64,000 bases of DNA from Pohlia nutans (lineage: Eukaryota; Streptophyta; Bryopsida; Bryales; Mniaceae): contig CM040106.1 of NCBI GenBank assembly GCA_022496805.1, positions 5,146,001 through 5,210,000 of the forward strand, written 5' to 3'. A program made the position numbers and the translations under genes. The notes beneath the pieces were generated by a model, which was not told where the DNA came from, searched no databases, and worked only from the letters and a program-made list of their open reading frames with translations. Each line of letters opens with the position of its first letter. Position 1 is the first letter of the stretch. This document shows positions 22,561 to 32,968 of this stretch, piece after piece.

Positions 22561-23692
22561 GTGAACGTGAAAATTAGACAATATCTTCTAGACTAATGAG
22601 ACTTAATAGGTAATATTAGTCATAGAGACCACATTTGTTGTGAGGAACATGTGGTTACAATTTCATGAAAAAAAAATTACATTGAATTGAGAACTCGTCA
22701 CAATTCTAGATCTTTGGAGTCGTCATGACTCCAGAACTTCAGTCTCGTTTCCACTCCAAAACATGGGACTCATGACGACTCAAAAATGTAGGACTCTTTG
22801 TCTCATCAATAAAGGAATTCCTAGTGGTTTTCAATACATTATTGGACTCCCACGACTCCCAAGGGACTCATTAACATGGAAGTGACACTGTCACACCATT
22901 AAACTAGCCTCAAAGATAGAGTGTTTGAAAGCCTTATATCTTCCTGAATTTGGAATTTACGCCTCAAAGTTTGGAAAAAACAAGATGATTAGTGTCAGAT
23001 AGTCACTAACTATGTTTTCTTCATCATCTTTGCAAATCAATGTTTTTGTCGATGGCTCCCCAGCTTCGATGAGTGCAATCTATATATCAATTCTACTGCT
23101 GCTTGCCAAATCAACAACAGTCTTTGCCAAAATTTATAGCCTGTAGTAACCAAAAGTCAAGCTCAGTTATCCTTGATCTCATTAGAAACTATTTGGGGCT
23201 TGTAATTGTCCATGAGTTTGAATGTAACGTTCTCATTGTTGCGAGCGTCCTAATTCTAGGAAAGTGCATGTCTTGCCATTAAAAATTGGCGGGAAGGTTA
23301 GGGTGGGAAGCATCCCTGGCGAAGGCGAGGGTTTTAAGTCAATTTAGCGAGTTGTTGCAGTCGAGTTGTTTCAGGCGAGTGGAGAAGTTGTTTGCGGAGG
23401 AGTGATGCAGCCGTGATGCGATGATTCGGTGATGCAGCGCTGATCGTATGATGCAGCGGTTGAGCCTGGAAAAGCATCGGAGGCGAGGGTTTTTGGGATC
23501 GGGTGGACGATAAATGAATGACCTTTTGGGTGATCTGCATTTTTATCACGGTAGCGTCCTCCCTCATAGCCTCTGTCACGCCTGGGAAATGCAATTATGT
23601 GAGCAGTGAGCTGTGAGCAGTGAGTGGTGAGCAAAGATTTTGGAAAGAAAATTCCGCAATTTTTTTATGAGGCACCTCCTATTACCGTGGTC
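22561..23692. other. intergenic, low information
   Basis: At 22700-22860 several GACTC/GAGTC words occur, including GAGTCGTCATGACTC, which can fold into a short hairpin. At 23290-23510 a GC-richer stretch has repeated GATGCAGC words. No coding region identified. Confidence 0.4.
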
Positions 23693-24600
23693 TCAGAATG
23701 TAATAGAAGGAAATTTTAAGTTAATGCATTTAATAAAAGGACCTATTGCCTCGCCTTGAAGGACTTGTTCCCACGTAGTAAAAACATTCAAAAGCTTTAA
23801 AACAATGAAAACATTCAAAGCATTTGAAATTTTTATCCCATTCAACAAAAATAATTCCCATTCATCCCAAGCTTTCATAATCCCCTCAATAAACACAAAG
23901 TCCTTCTTTTTGTGCTTAAGGTAATTCACAAAGATAAGAGGGGATCTAGAGATGGCTTTTGCAAGGAATACAACATACTTGAAATATCGATATAAACACG
24001 GTGCAAAGCGGGCTTGAAAAGGTACTGCTTCTCAATTTGATAGTTCTTGTTGATGCCCTTATCAACAAAAAATTCTCTGTAAAAACAGTGTCCCAGAGGG
24101 AAACTCGCACATGCTCGATGTAGTCAAAGATAGTGGGAATCGAATCACCACCGTTTGGGTGGTAATTGATGGTGGCCTTTTGATCACAAATAATGCCCTT
24201 AAAAATGATCCCAACTTTGTCAATCAACTGTAAAAGAGATAACTAGACTGTGAGAAGGACGAATTGAATTGATAACAATGTGTGATAAGTTATTCAATTG
24301 TATCAAATCAGATTGCAAAGAAATTAAGGTACGTACTTGAGACCAGTAAGTAGCTTCATGAAGCCAGACTAAGAACAAATCATCACTAAATCCAGGTTTG
24401 GAAAATTTGAGTTGAACTTTGAGAACAAGAGGTTCATTTCAACGTTCAAGCGAGAGAACCTTCATTGAAAGATCCATGGCGCATATGCCAATCATCCACT
24501 GCTTCTCAATTTCCATCTCTAGTTCTTTATCGTGACATTCATTGTGAGATTTCACTTCATCAAGGAAGGTGGTTTTTCCCACATTAACTGAAGTTGTAGG
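23693..24600 (-). pseudogene. unrecognised degenerate gene
   Basis: Minus-strand coding-like pieces in series: near 24590 FPTTSVNVGKTTFLDEVKSH, then FSDDLFLVWLHEATYWSQ ending at a GTACGT donor (about 24335). After a possible intron, 24227 onward gives LIDKVGIIFKGIICDQKATI and GGDSIPTIFDYIEHVRVSLW, then with frameshifts EKQYLFKPALHRVYIDI and LIFVNYLKHKKKDFVFIEGI (23929-23693). I do not recognise the family. Consecutive coding-like segments with one plausible intron support a former gene, and a stop and frameshifts show it is broken. Confidence 0.4.
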
Positions 24601-24735
24601 AAAAACTACCTTTCACACGTACTTGCATTCATCCCCGCAGACTATGTACTCCTGCAATTAGCGACCCTCCACATTAGGAAGCCTTTTAAGAGTCTACCAT
24701 ACAAACCCGGTTATATTTTTCCCGCCTCCCTAGAT

Positions 24736-26070
24736 TTGAGGCCATTGGCTCCTCAAATCGAATGGTACCGACAACCGAAACCCGCTACCGTGGACCAATT
24801 GGCAGAATTGCAAGAGCGGTTTAAAAAGGCCAATGACAATCTCAAGGTAGATATGATGAAAATCATCAAATCTCTCGGAGACCAATTGACGATGGCAATT
24901 AATGCAAAAAGCACGCACCTGTCTTATCGCCTTAATGAAATCAGGAATTATCATACTAACATTTGGTGTCGAAATTGCAAAAATAACAGTCATAGTGAGT
25001 AATTTTGCCAAAGTCCTAGGAATTATGGTCCATATGTGCCTCTTCTAGTCCGGTCAATTCCACCCAACCTGCCGGGAGGTAATCAACCTCAACCGAAAGG
25101 GTACCGTGCCCAACGTGCTACTGGATGCATCCCCTTGGCCCGGGAATTTGTTGGGTGGAATCTGGCGTTGTATGTAGTAGTTGTGAAAGAAATCACCCCA
25201 CTGACAAGTGTCGACGCTCTCACAAAGGACCGGGACCAAGATCGGGGGCGAGGGGTTGAAACAACTTTAACCCACCCCAAAAAATTTAATATGATAAACC
25301 GCCCAAATACCGCAACATAGGTACCACGTGCATTCTTATTTATCGCCGTGGTACCCACAATTGTCCGTCCCTTCACTACAAGGAATCAGTGTCGGAATTG
25401 ACACGTCCTAATTGACAGAAAATGTCCGAATTGATAGAAATGTGTCCAAAGTGACAAAAATCTATCATATGGAAGTGTTGATTCGTGTTGATTCGAGTTG
25501 ATTCGGACATGATTTTGTCAATTTGGACATTGTTTCCTTGTAGAGCTTATTTACCGCAACCATCGTGCCCAGTTTCGGGACCAAGTAATATTAGCTCTCT
25601 ATATTATATGAGAATGCATCCGGTCCCACCTAGTTCACCCAAGTAGCGGCCGGTTTATCCACCCCCGTGTCAGTCCCAAAATGCCGGTTTATTAATCTCC
25701 AGTACAAAGCCATGTTTCCCGTTGGTTCTCAAATCACAAGGTTCTTCCACAAAACCCTCATCCTCCAAGCCATCAAAGTATAAACATTATTATACACGAG
25801 GATGAGGAAACCGCCGTGGTATCTCCTTGTGTAGAACTAGTAGAACAATACGTGGCGGTCATGACTCGGCAACAACGGGCAAAGATTCCGCCCCAAAAGA
25901 AAAGCTCCATGGAAACTAGCGTCTCGGAAGAGGTGTCGGATATCCCAAACTTTAATAAAATCTTGAAGGGCTAATTGCTTAGAAACCCTCACCAGCCGCT
26001 GATTGATAACCCTCCCATGCAAGATGCACCATTAGATCCCCTTAGTGACAAGAAAGAGGACCTCTACTAG
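24736..26070 (+). pseudogene. LTR-retrotransposon gag-like relic
   Basis: A stretch from 24736 reads EWYRQPKPATVDQLAELQER, a coiled region, then CRNCKNNSHS, part of a zinc knuckle whose last Cys falls after a stop (TAG turned GAG/CAG). Downstream pieces in shifting frames include GNQPQPKGYRAQRATG and a second candidate knuckle in another frame near 25190. At about 25850 comes VMTRQQRAKIPPQKKSSMET, a linker like those between gag and protease in plant gypsy elements. No LTRs, protease or RT were found nearby. A small CACTA-type element sits inside. Confidence 0.45.
25374..25545. mobile_element. small CACTA-type MITE
   Basis: Starts CACTACAAGGAATCAGTGTC and ends GACATTGTTTCCTTGTAGAG, imperfect inverted ends of about 27 bp. 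Flanked by CTT on both sides (25371-25373, 25546-25548), matching the 3-bp duplication of CACTA elements. The right end reads TAGAG rather than TAGTG. The interior has short repeats of GTTGATTCG and AATTGAC. Confidence 0.68.
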
Positions 26071-27254
26071 TTTGTGGAAACTATGGGGATGGAAAACCAC
26101 GAGGATTTGGTCCTAAAAACCTGGAATCCCAAGTCTTCAACCTCTTTGCACTTGATTGGCCAAGTCAGTCAACTTCTTTGCACTTGATCAACTACCACAC
26201 TAATTTTGTAGCTCCAAGAATCAAGAAAATTGGCTGGTGCATAGAAGACTCCACTTTGCTTTAGTACATGAAAATTTCACTAAAAAAGTTCTACTTATTA
26301 AAAGATATGAGCTCCCAAAGTTGCAAATTTTGAACTCTTGCGGCCGTCAACCTCCTCACACTTTATTAGCCAACACTCCTTTGTTATAGCTACAAAACTA
26401 GCGTGTAAGGTGTTCCTAGAAAGCTAACACTATGATCTAAATTTTAAACTGAATTTTCATTAGAATTAAGAAGATATTGTTGTTTTCCCCTACGGCCTCT
26501 TTCTCCTAGTTCCCTACATGTATCCTTCTCCTCCTATGCTCTCTCCACATACACACACAATGAATGATTGGAAGAGAGGTGACGACCCCTCTCTCAAAAC
26601 CCCCTCTAACCTAGCATCCAATCATTTTACATCCAACTAACTTTCATCCAGTTGAGCATTGACCCATTGGTTCTTCTTCCTGGCTTCTTCTCTTCTTTCT
26701 AACTAATCTTTCTACCATCAAACATGTTAACCACACATTGCCTAGTAACTTGCAAAAAGTCATGATCAATGCCTCTGCATTTTACAAATACACACCAATC
26801 CCACCGAAATCCATTTCACGGTAAGTATATGACTTCAATGTACGATCCACCATTGCAACACATGATATAAACCATTGAGTATGGGTAGACTTGGATGAAG
26901 TGTTTGGTCTCATAAATTGTAGAAAACCAAAGTGTAGCTTAGTCCTAAAAGATTTGCTTATGTTTTGTAACGGCCATTCTAGATCTTCAAAAGTTGGAAA
27001 TGGAATCGACTCCAATCAACCAAATGGATGTGGTGAGCTACATAGAATGTACACTGCGCTTTAGAAATACACTCCCATTTTTAGCAATTGCTTGTGAGTG
27101 TAGTATTCTCGTTGAGGGTCACCCACATCCACATGCAGAACATACAACACATCTATTATGGACTTTGGCTGCATCCAATCCAAAAAACCAGACGGGTATA
27201 AATTTGTAGCCAATGGAAACAACAATGTAAACATGCATATCATTTGCATCAATA
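26071..27254. other. no recognised gene
   Basis: ORFs at 26782-27015 (-) and 26994-27209 (+) have no motif I recognise. The minus strand between 27324 and 27000 may continue the gene A relative but shows no alignable motif. Confidence 0.35.
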
Positions 27255-27600
27255 CTAAGAAATTGCATGATCGGTGTACAAGAATTGACACATAAAATAG
27301 GTTATTGGATTTTGAGTAGTACAATTTGTACCGCCATGTACAACCGTGGGCTCCAAATCACACTGACAATGTACATAAGCGTATTGAACATAAACGCTTA
27401 ACACCACAAATGACTCTTTCCCGACTTTGAACTTCATAATTCTCACGTTGTATCGTCCATCTCCTTTATGTTTTTGTGCGTCTTTGGCATAACCTCCTTG
27501 CTTTCTAAGCAACAACATTACCCACGAGCCAACGCCTACTATTGTTGGAATCTAGTCGTCATTAAGGTTCCTTGAATTGAAAGTCACAATGACATCGATT
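27255..27600 (-). pseudogene. relative of gene A first exon
   Basis: On the minus strand from about 27600: DVIVTFNSRNLND, a stop, then IPTIVGVGSWVMLLLRKQGG, YAKDAQKHKGDGRYNVRIMK and VLSVYVQYAYVHCQC. Gene A at 3832 has SVVLFNEKNEQDKWIPPKI, LNSWVSMRPGKMGGYAQDAK and QILVQHAYMRRKLKLHP in the same order. The shared SWV...GGYAxDAxxH...VQxAY pattern indicates common descent, about 23 kb apart and in opposite orientation. Function unknown. A stop before the IPTIV segment suggests this copy is broken. Confidence 0.6.
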
Positions 27601-28485
27601 TTGCTGTGAAGATTCATTCTGAATATTCAGCTTGCACAAAACAAAGACCTCAATAATGTCACTGCAAAGGTTTGCCATCACCACAAGTTCACACAATAGC
27701 CAATATAGAGTGATTGAGTCGTACAAGAACAGTGTTTGAGATAGAACACATCAGTACAATGAAAATAAAGCATCCATTTGTTTCAAAACAAATAAATGAA
27801 TAGAACAAAAGAGTGACAAGCAATGAAGAACGTAGATCATGAATCCAGAAGAAGGGTAATTGAGTAACTTACCACAATCAACCAACATCCATTCCTCACT
27901 CTCTCATCCTTCGACAGTTGGGTATACATTATCACCCACGTTTGTTGAGAGTTCTTTTACCTGCAGAAATAAAAATAAAAATACAGACAACATGGAGGAT
28001 AAATACCCGCAAACAAATTTCATTTAAAAAGCAGAGATTTATAGTTTGAATGCATCAAAAGGTGTACAATGTAAAGGTAAGTGAGCTTGCAGGGCAATTG
28101 CAAACTAAGGTGGACCAAAGTAGGCAAGAGTCCATGTCCATAGTGTCCACCTGTAAGGGCAATTACGTGACAATGCTTACCTAGCGCGAGAATATAGGCT
28201 CAGCGTGCGCTGCAATTAGAAGGTCGGTCACTGAACTTTTGATGGATCATCGTGTGGCTGCAAACCCCATCGTGTGGCTGCGAACTAGATGGCCATTCTT
28301 GTGCCTAATCTGGTTAGGGTTTAGGGTTAGTCTCTCAACACCCTCGCGTTGGGATTAGACAGGGATTAGGGAGTTTCGATCTAGCTTGTTGCTGACGCAT
28401 TGATGCTTAACGTCCTGCTGCACGGGTCGCACGGCTGTGTTGTAAGGAGTGGATTTGAATTGCTCGTGGCGTCTGATTAGTGAAG
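27601..28485. other. upstream region of gene E
   Basis: No ORF recognised. GC rises from about 28150 toward 28480, with repeated ATCGTGTGGCTGC (about 28248 and 28268). Could hold the gene E promoter. Confidence 0.35.
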
Positions 28486-30450
28486 ATGGCACAAGGTACA
28501 GGCACTCAAACACCTAGTGAGGCTAGAAGAGTGAGAGTTAAGTTAGAAGGCGAGAGACCATCGCTGTCTCAACTCGTTAGTGGTTACGTTGCCCCCGTTT
28601 ATGCAAAGGCCCCACATTTTTTTCCATTGAAGAAGGATAGGGGATACACGCGAAAGGAGTTCCACGAGAAGTACGGTTTAGTGGTCTTTGGCTTATCGCC
28701 AAAGCAGCTAAAATGCCCCGATGATTGCTCAGAGCAGGAGCTTATAGAATTCTTTGGACCGGTTATTAATAAAAACGGGTTCTGGGGTCTAAATGAGGTA
28801 TAAGTAGCCAATTAAGACGTAACCACTGATTTTTATGACCATTATTAATTGTTTGGACCAGTATTAATTGTGTATCTTCAAAGTAAAGATGCTTTTGTTT
28901 TTCATAAATGTTATAGTGCCATGTTTGACTAATACATAGTTTAGGATGTCATTATTTCGTCTTAATTAAGTGCCCAAAACCTCATGTAACCAGTGCTTTT
29001 TAGTCCTTTGTTGAATTTTAAATTAGATGATTTAAGAATTTTTCCATTAAAAGTGATGATCTTTTAAATAGAAGTTATCATTGTTGACAACTTTGAATAA
29101 TGTTTAGAACAAATTTTGTTAATATTGATAAAGTTTTTGATGAAAACATTTTATTAAAATTTTAAAAAGACTTCCAAAAGGACTCTCTTCCATGTCCTTA
29201 GTGGCTCCTATTACCTCATTTGGACCCTCCGGTACATGGGTGTAGAAGATGTTGCTTTGATTGCAAAGATAGAGCTCAAATGGATGCAAATGCACCAAAA
29301 GTCGCAGATGCTAGCCACTAGGTTGATTACGAAGGGCATGACTAGAGGAATATTTTGTGAGGAAAAAAAAGATCGGAAGGTGAACAGGGCGGCATATGCG
29401 GAGTGGACCAACGCAGAGCAGTGGAAGCAAAGAATGAGGATCAAGAGGCATGGAAAGGGAAAAGGGGAGGACAGTTCCGCATTCTCTGAAGATGAAGACC
29501 TCACGGAGATTGACGACCACGGATCTACCCAGTTGAAGGGGAGTATGCAAAATTGCAGATTAGGGTTTAGGCGGGATTTGGCCGGGGTTGAGGTTTTTTC
29601 TTGTTCAGGTGGGGTTCCTGAAGTGACAGAGGTTTAGAAGAGTTTTCAGGGTCATGCCCCGGAGGAGCTTGCAAAAGTGGAGAACAGATTGTCGTTGGGT
29701 TTGAAAGCAAAGGAGGAGTACACATTGGCAGAGGTGCGAGCAAGGTCCCAGAAGGAATTTGTGTACAATCGGCTTGCCTCTGCTCGAGAAAAAATGGAGA
29801 GGTTACACGCTGAAATTACGCAAGAGCGTGAGCGCATTGAAGTTGCTGGGAACAACGGTGATAGTGAGGAGGACGCTCAGATCCAGATCATGAACAATAG
29901 ATTGCAAGGGCAAGAAATTCTTGTTAGCGATTTTGAGGGGATGGCTGATGAAGGAGATGCTGAGTTGGAGAAGGTCAATAAAAGTGAGGAGGGTATAGTT
30001 GCTAGGGTGGCTGAACTAGAGTTTGATTCCAAGAAGGCCGGACGCTTAAGTCGAGCTGTGGAGGTTATCCTCACTAGGTTAGATTCAGGGGTATGGTTGT
30101 TTAGATCCATAGCCCCGCAACCATTTAAGCACAGTAAGCCAGATGGGAAAGAATGGGTTATGCCAGAGAAGTGTTCCTTTTGTGGATTAGAGTTTGAGCC
30201 AGTAGGGGATGTGAGACTTGCATCTTGCAATCATGGCTACTACAAGTGGTGTTGCAGGTTTCACTTTGAGAATTCAACCAAGTGTGTTGAGGAGGGCTGC
30301 AATGACAAGATGCACGAGGGGTGGTGGAGTGCAGTTGGTTTGGTAAAGCCAGGCACTCGTGCACGTGTTTTCTCAACTCCAAGGACGATCAAAATGCTTC
30401 CAGATTCCCCACTTTCCCATCTCTTTACTTTCACATCTCCATTGTTTTGA
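28486..30450 (+). pseudogene. gene E: unnamed protein with C-terminal RING-like zinc finger
   Basis: The first exon from ATG 28486 reads MAQGTGTQTPSEARRVRVKL, then GLSPKQLKCPDDCSEQELIE, and ends near NGFWGLNE at a GTATAAG donor (about 28798). The second coding stretch starts around 29195 (YYLIWTLRYMGVEDVALIAK) and runs open to 30450 except for one in-frame TAG at 29635-29637. A helical, charged middle (residues ~150-320) precedes a Cys/His cluster: CSFCGLEF, then CNHGYYKWCCRFHFENSTKC, then GCND, a C-x2-C...C-x-H...C-C-x3-H...C-x4-C layout. The family's role is unknown to me. The exon join is not certain in phase, and the single TAG suggests recent decay. Confidence 0.5.
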
Positions 30451-30554
30451 GCTTTTAGTCTATGTTAATGGACTCTTGGATTTAGGTTTAGAGAGAATTA
30501 AAAACTGAAAGTCCAGTCCAATATTCCAAAGTCTATATTTTCATCAACCTCGTC

Positions 30555-31105
30555 ATACTGAAGTCCATGAGGACGATGCAAATGTATATAGAAGTAGACA
30601 ATAGTGATTAATTTCCTACCAACAGTCCATACTTGTGGCGTCTTAGTGATGCAAGAGTGCTATAAGATCATGCAAGTGTACATAGAAGAGGCAGTTGTGA
30701 GTTTAGCCCTAACCTGTAGTCTATACTTGTGGCGTCTTAGTGATGCAAGAGTCCATGAAGATCATGCAAGTGTACATAGAATGAAGCAATGGTGAGTTCT
30801 GGCCTAACCAACAGTCCATACTTGTGGCGTCTTAGTGATGCAGGAGTGCTATAAGATCATGAAAGTGTACATAGAAGGGGCAATTGTGAGTTTAGGCCTA
30901 ACCCGTTGTCTATACTTGTGGCGTCTTAGTGATGCAAGAGTTCATGAAGATCATGCAAGTGTACATAGAAGAGACAATAGTCAGTGATCCGGCTAATCCC
31001 CTACCACCAGTCCATACTTGTGGCGTCTTACTAGAGATGCAAGAGTCCATGAGGATCATGCAAGTATAGAAGGCATCCAATAGTGAGTAACCCCTTCCCA
31101 ATAGT
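30555..31105 (+). repeat. minisatellite, about 94-102 bp unit, 5-6 copies
   Basis: CTTGTGGCGTCTTAGTGATG recurs at 30632, 30726, 30821, 30915 and 31017 (the last with a small insertion), and each unit also holds AGATCATGCAAGTGTACATA. Neighbouring units alternate between GTGCTATAAGATCATG and GTCCATGAAGATCATG, suggesting a dimer higher-order unit of about 190 bp. Confidence 0.92.
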
Positions 31106-31291
31106 CCCTAGTAATGGACTATAGACTGGTTTTTTGGTCTAGGGTTGATCTTTTATTTTTGAGTCCAATTCTATGATCTGATATGTTGTAATTATCTCTC
31201 ATGGTCCATCGAGAACACATTCAAGTCCTTAGAGTGCATTTAAATATAACTTGTAATTTGAATGGACTTCCAAGGCTTTATGTAAAGAATC

Positions 31292-31861
31292 TTGCGATGC
31301 CATCGTAGAAGAATATGTACTGATGCTGAAAATTATGTACTTTGGTGCGTAGGTGTGGAGTTTATTGGTACCTCCATCAAAATTCAAGCTAACCAGAGGG
31401 TGCAATCTACAAGCAGTCTCTCGTCTAGCCCTATAGCCACAGCCTCAAGGTCGACAGTAGTGAGAGTGCCACAACAAGGACCATCTTTGAATGCTTTGCC
31501 TCATTCTACTCCAAATGTGGAAGTAGAGCTTCCAGCTTCAATTTTAGTAGAGAAGCAACCTCCGGCAGGATCAACCAAGTCGAATCCTATGTCGACAGAC
31601 GTGGCACCTGTTCTCGGTGACTTGTTGGAAGAAGAGCAAAAGAAGCCACAAGGAGCAGGAGCCAAGTCTACAAAAGGAGCACAAGCCACAAGGGTGCATC
31701 TAAAGGCTACTGTCACAGCTGAAGAAAACAAAGAAGATGAGGTAGATGCCCATGATTTGAAAGATTCTAGTACCTCATTAGAGGAAATAGTCAACAGTAT
31801 TGCAATATTCGAAAATACTGTGCGGAACGCATTTGTTAACCACCTATATTTGGCCTTATGA
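31292..31861 (+). other. open stretch coding for a disordered acidic peptide, uncertain
   Basis: The plus strand is open for 189 codons with a Ser/Pro/Lys/Glu-rich, charge-patterned translation (ATVTAEENKEDEVDAHDLKD). It overlaps the end of the RT-like ORF on the minus strand. Composition suggests real coding on +, but I see no domain, start context or partner exon. Confidence 0.25.
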
Positions 31862-32830
31862 TGTTTATAAGTCGCCATCAAATAAGGTAAGGCATTGTAG
31901 GGAGGTGTTGATTCTTGTAGAATGAGTTTGAGTTCCTCAGTTACAGAATCTAAAACTCCTGTAGGTAGTTTCCAAGTGGATTTACCCATGCATGGTTCAA
32001 AATCTGAACCAGATAACCGTTCCAAAGCTTGGAGTCGGATATGCCTTATGCAACTAAAGCAAGCATTATTGCTTGCTTTATCTAACCCTGAGCAATACAA
32101 GTGTTTATGTAACCAAACCATCTCATTTTTAACTGCCGTAATCTCTAACAGGGCCTTGCCTGTTTCTTTGAAACCAAACTTATTGGCTTGGAAAGCAGTT
32201 TTGAGTGTGGTCAAACAGATTGAATGGAACCTTTTTATAGCTTGTTCCATTGGAAACTCCAAACTGTGTAAATTTAAAAGAATAGCTAGCTGAGAAAATG
32301 CACCCATAGCAATTGCCACAGCCTCACTAATGTTGGTTGGTCTGAGCGGGATATGGTTCAGACCCTCAGCTAGAGCATGCCTCAGACCATGGTGCTGGAG
32401 AATGGAAAAATCCGTAGTTCTCACATGCACATTAGATTTAACATGACATGAACTTTCATTTAAAGTCAATGTATCACAGAAGGCACGCAGCCTGTGCACT
32501 TTGGTACAAGCGCATTCAAAGTTCTCATCCAAAAGGTCTACGAACGCAAAGGACTTAAAAACTGCAGCTGGTTTACAGAAAACCGAAGTTAAGCTATCAG
32601 CATAGCTCCAAGCAAAAGTGACATCCGCATCAATAGGGCATAACTAGGAAAAGCCAAAAAAGACAATCAAATCCTGAAAAATCTTACGAAAGTTTAACCA
32701 TTCGAAAGCTCTACTGTCGTAAAACATCTTGATGAAGCCTGTACTATGTCGTGTTTTGTTACGTCGAATCTGCTGTCGTCCGTATGAGTCGGTCACAAGA
32801 ACTCGCTCCGCAATTACTGCATGGGACAAT
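31740..32830 (-). pseudogene. probable reverse-transcriptase fragment (ORF2)
   Basis: Minus-strand reading in two pieces (32829-32644; 32532 to about 31740) after the gag-like ORF. Motifs: HVRTTDFSILQHHGLRHALA, EGLNHIPLRPTNISEAV, and NALPYLMATYKHHKAKYRWL followed by TNAFRTVFSNIAILLT. The P-Y-x-x-x-x-K-x-H-K-x-x-x-R-x-L pattern resembles the fingers region of some retroelement RTs (P-x-x-Y-x-x-P-K-x-H-K-x-x-x-x-R-P-I). The palm with the catalytic Asp pair is not seen, because sequence similarity fades at about 31740. So either truncated or a divergent family. It lies directly downstream of a gag-like ORF on the same strand. Confidence 0.4.
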
Positions 32831-32968
32831 CATAAATTATGATCCATGTTAGTTCTACAGGTCAGACCAATCTAGAATACGCCCTTTGATTGGCGAAGTC
32901 CACGGTTTAATGACAACCGCAGATGTACAACCTCTTGTGTTCAAGCCAGAGGGATGTGAAATCGCTGC

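Noticed and set aside
24100..24230. HSP70-like fragment
   Set aside because: Superficial resemblance of one short segment. No phosphate loops were found.
25321..25362. Inverted repeat GTACCACG...CGTGGTAC as a terminator or operator
   Set aside because: Lies within degenerate coding sequence. A short match is expected by chance, and there is no partner gene.
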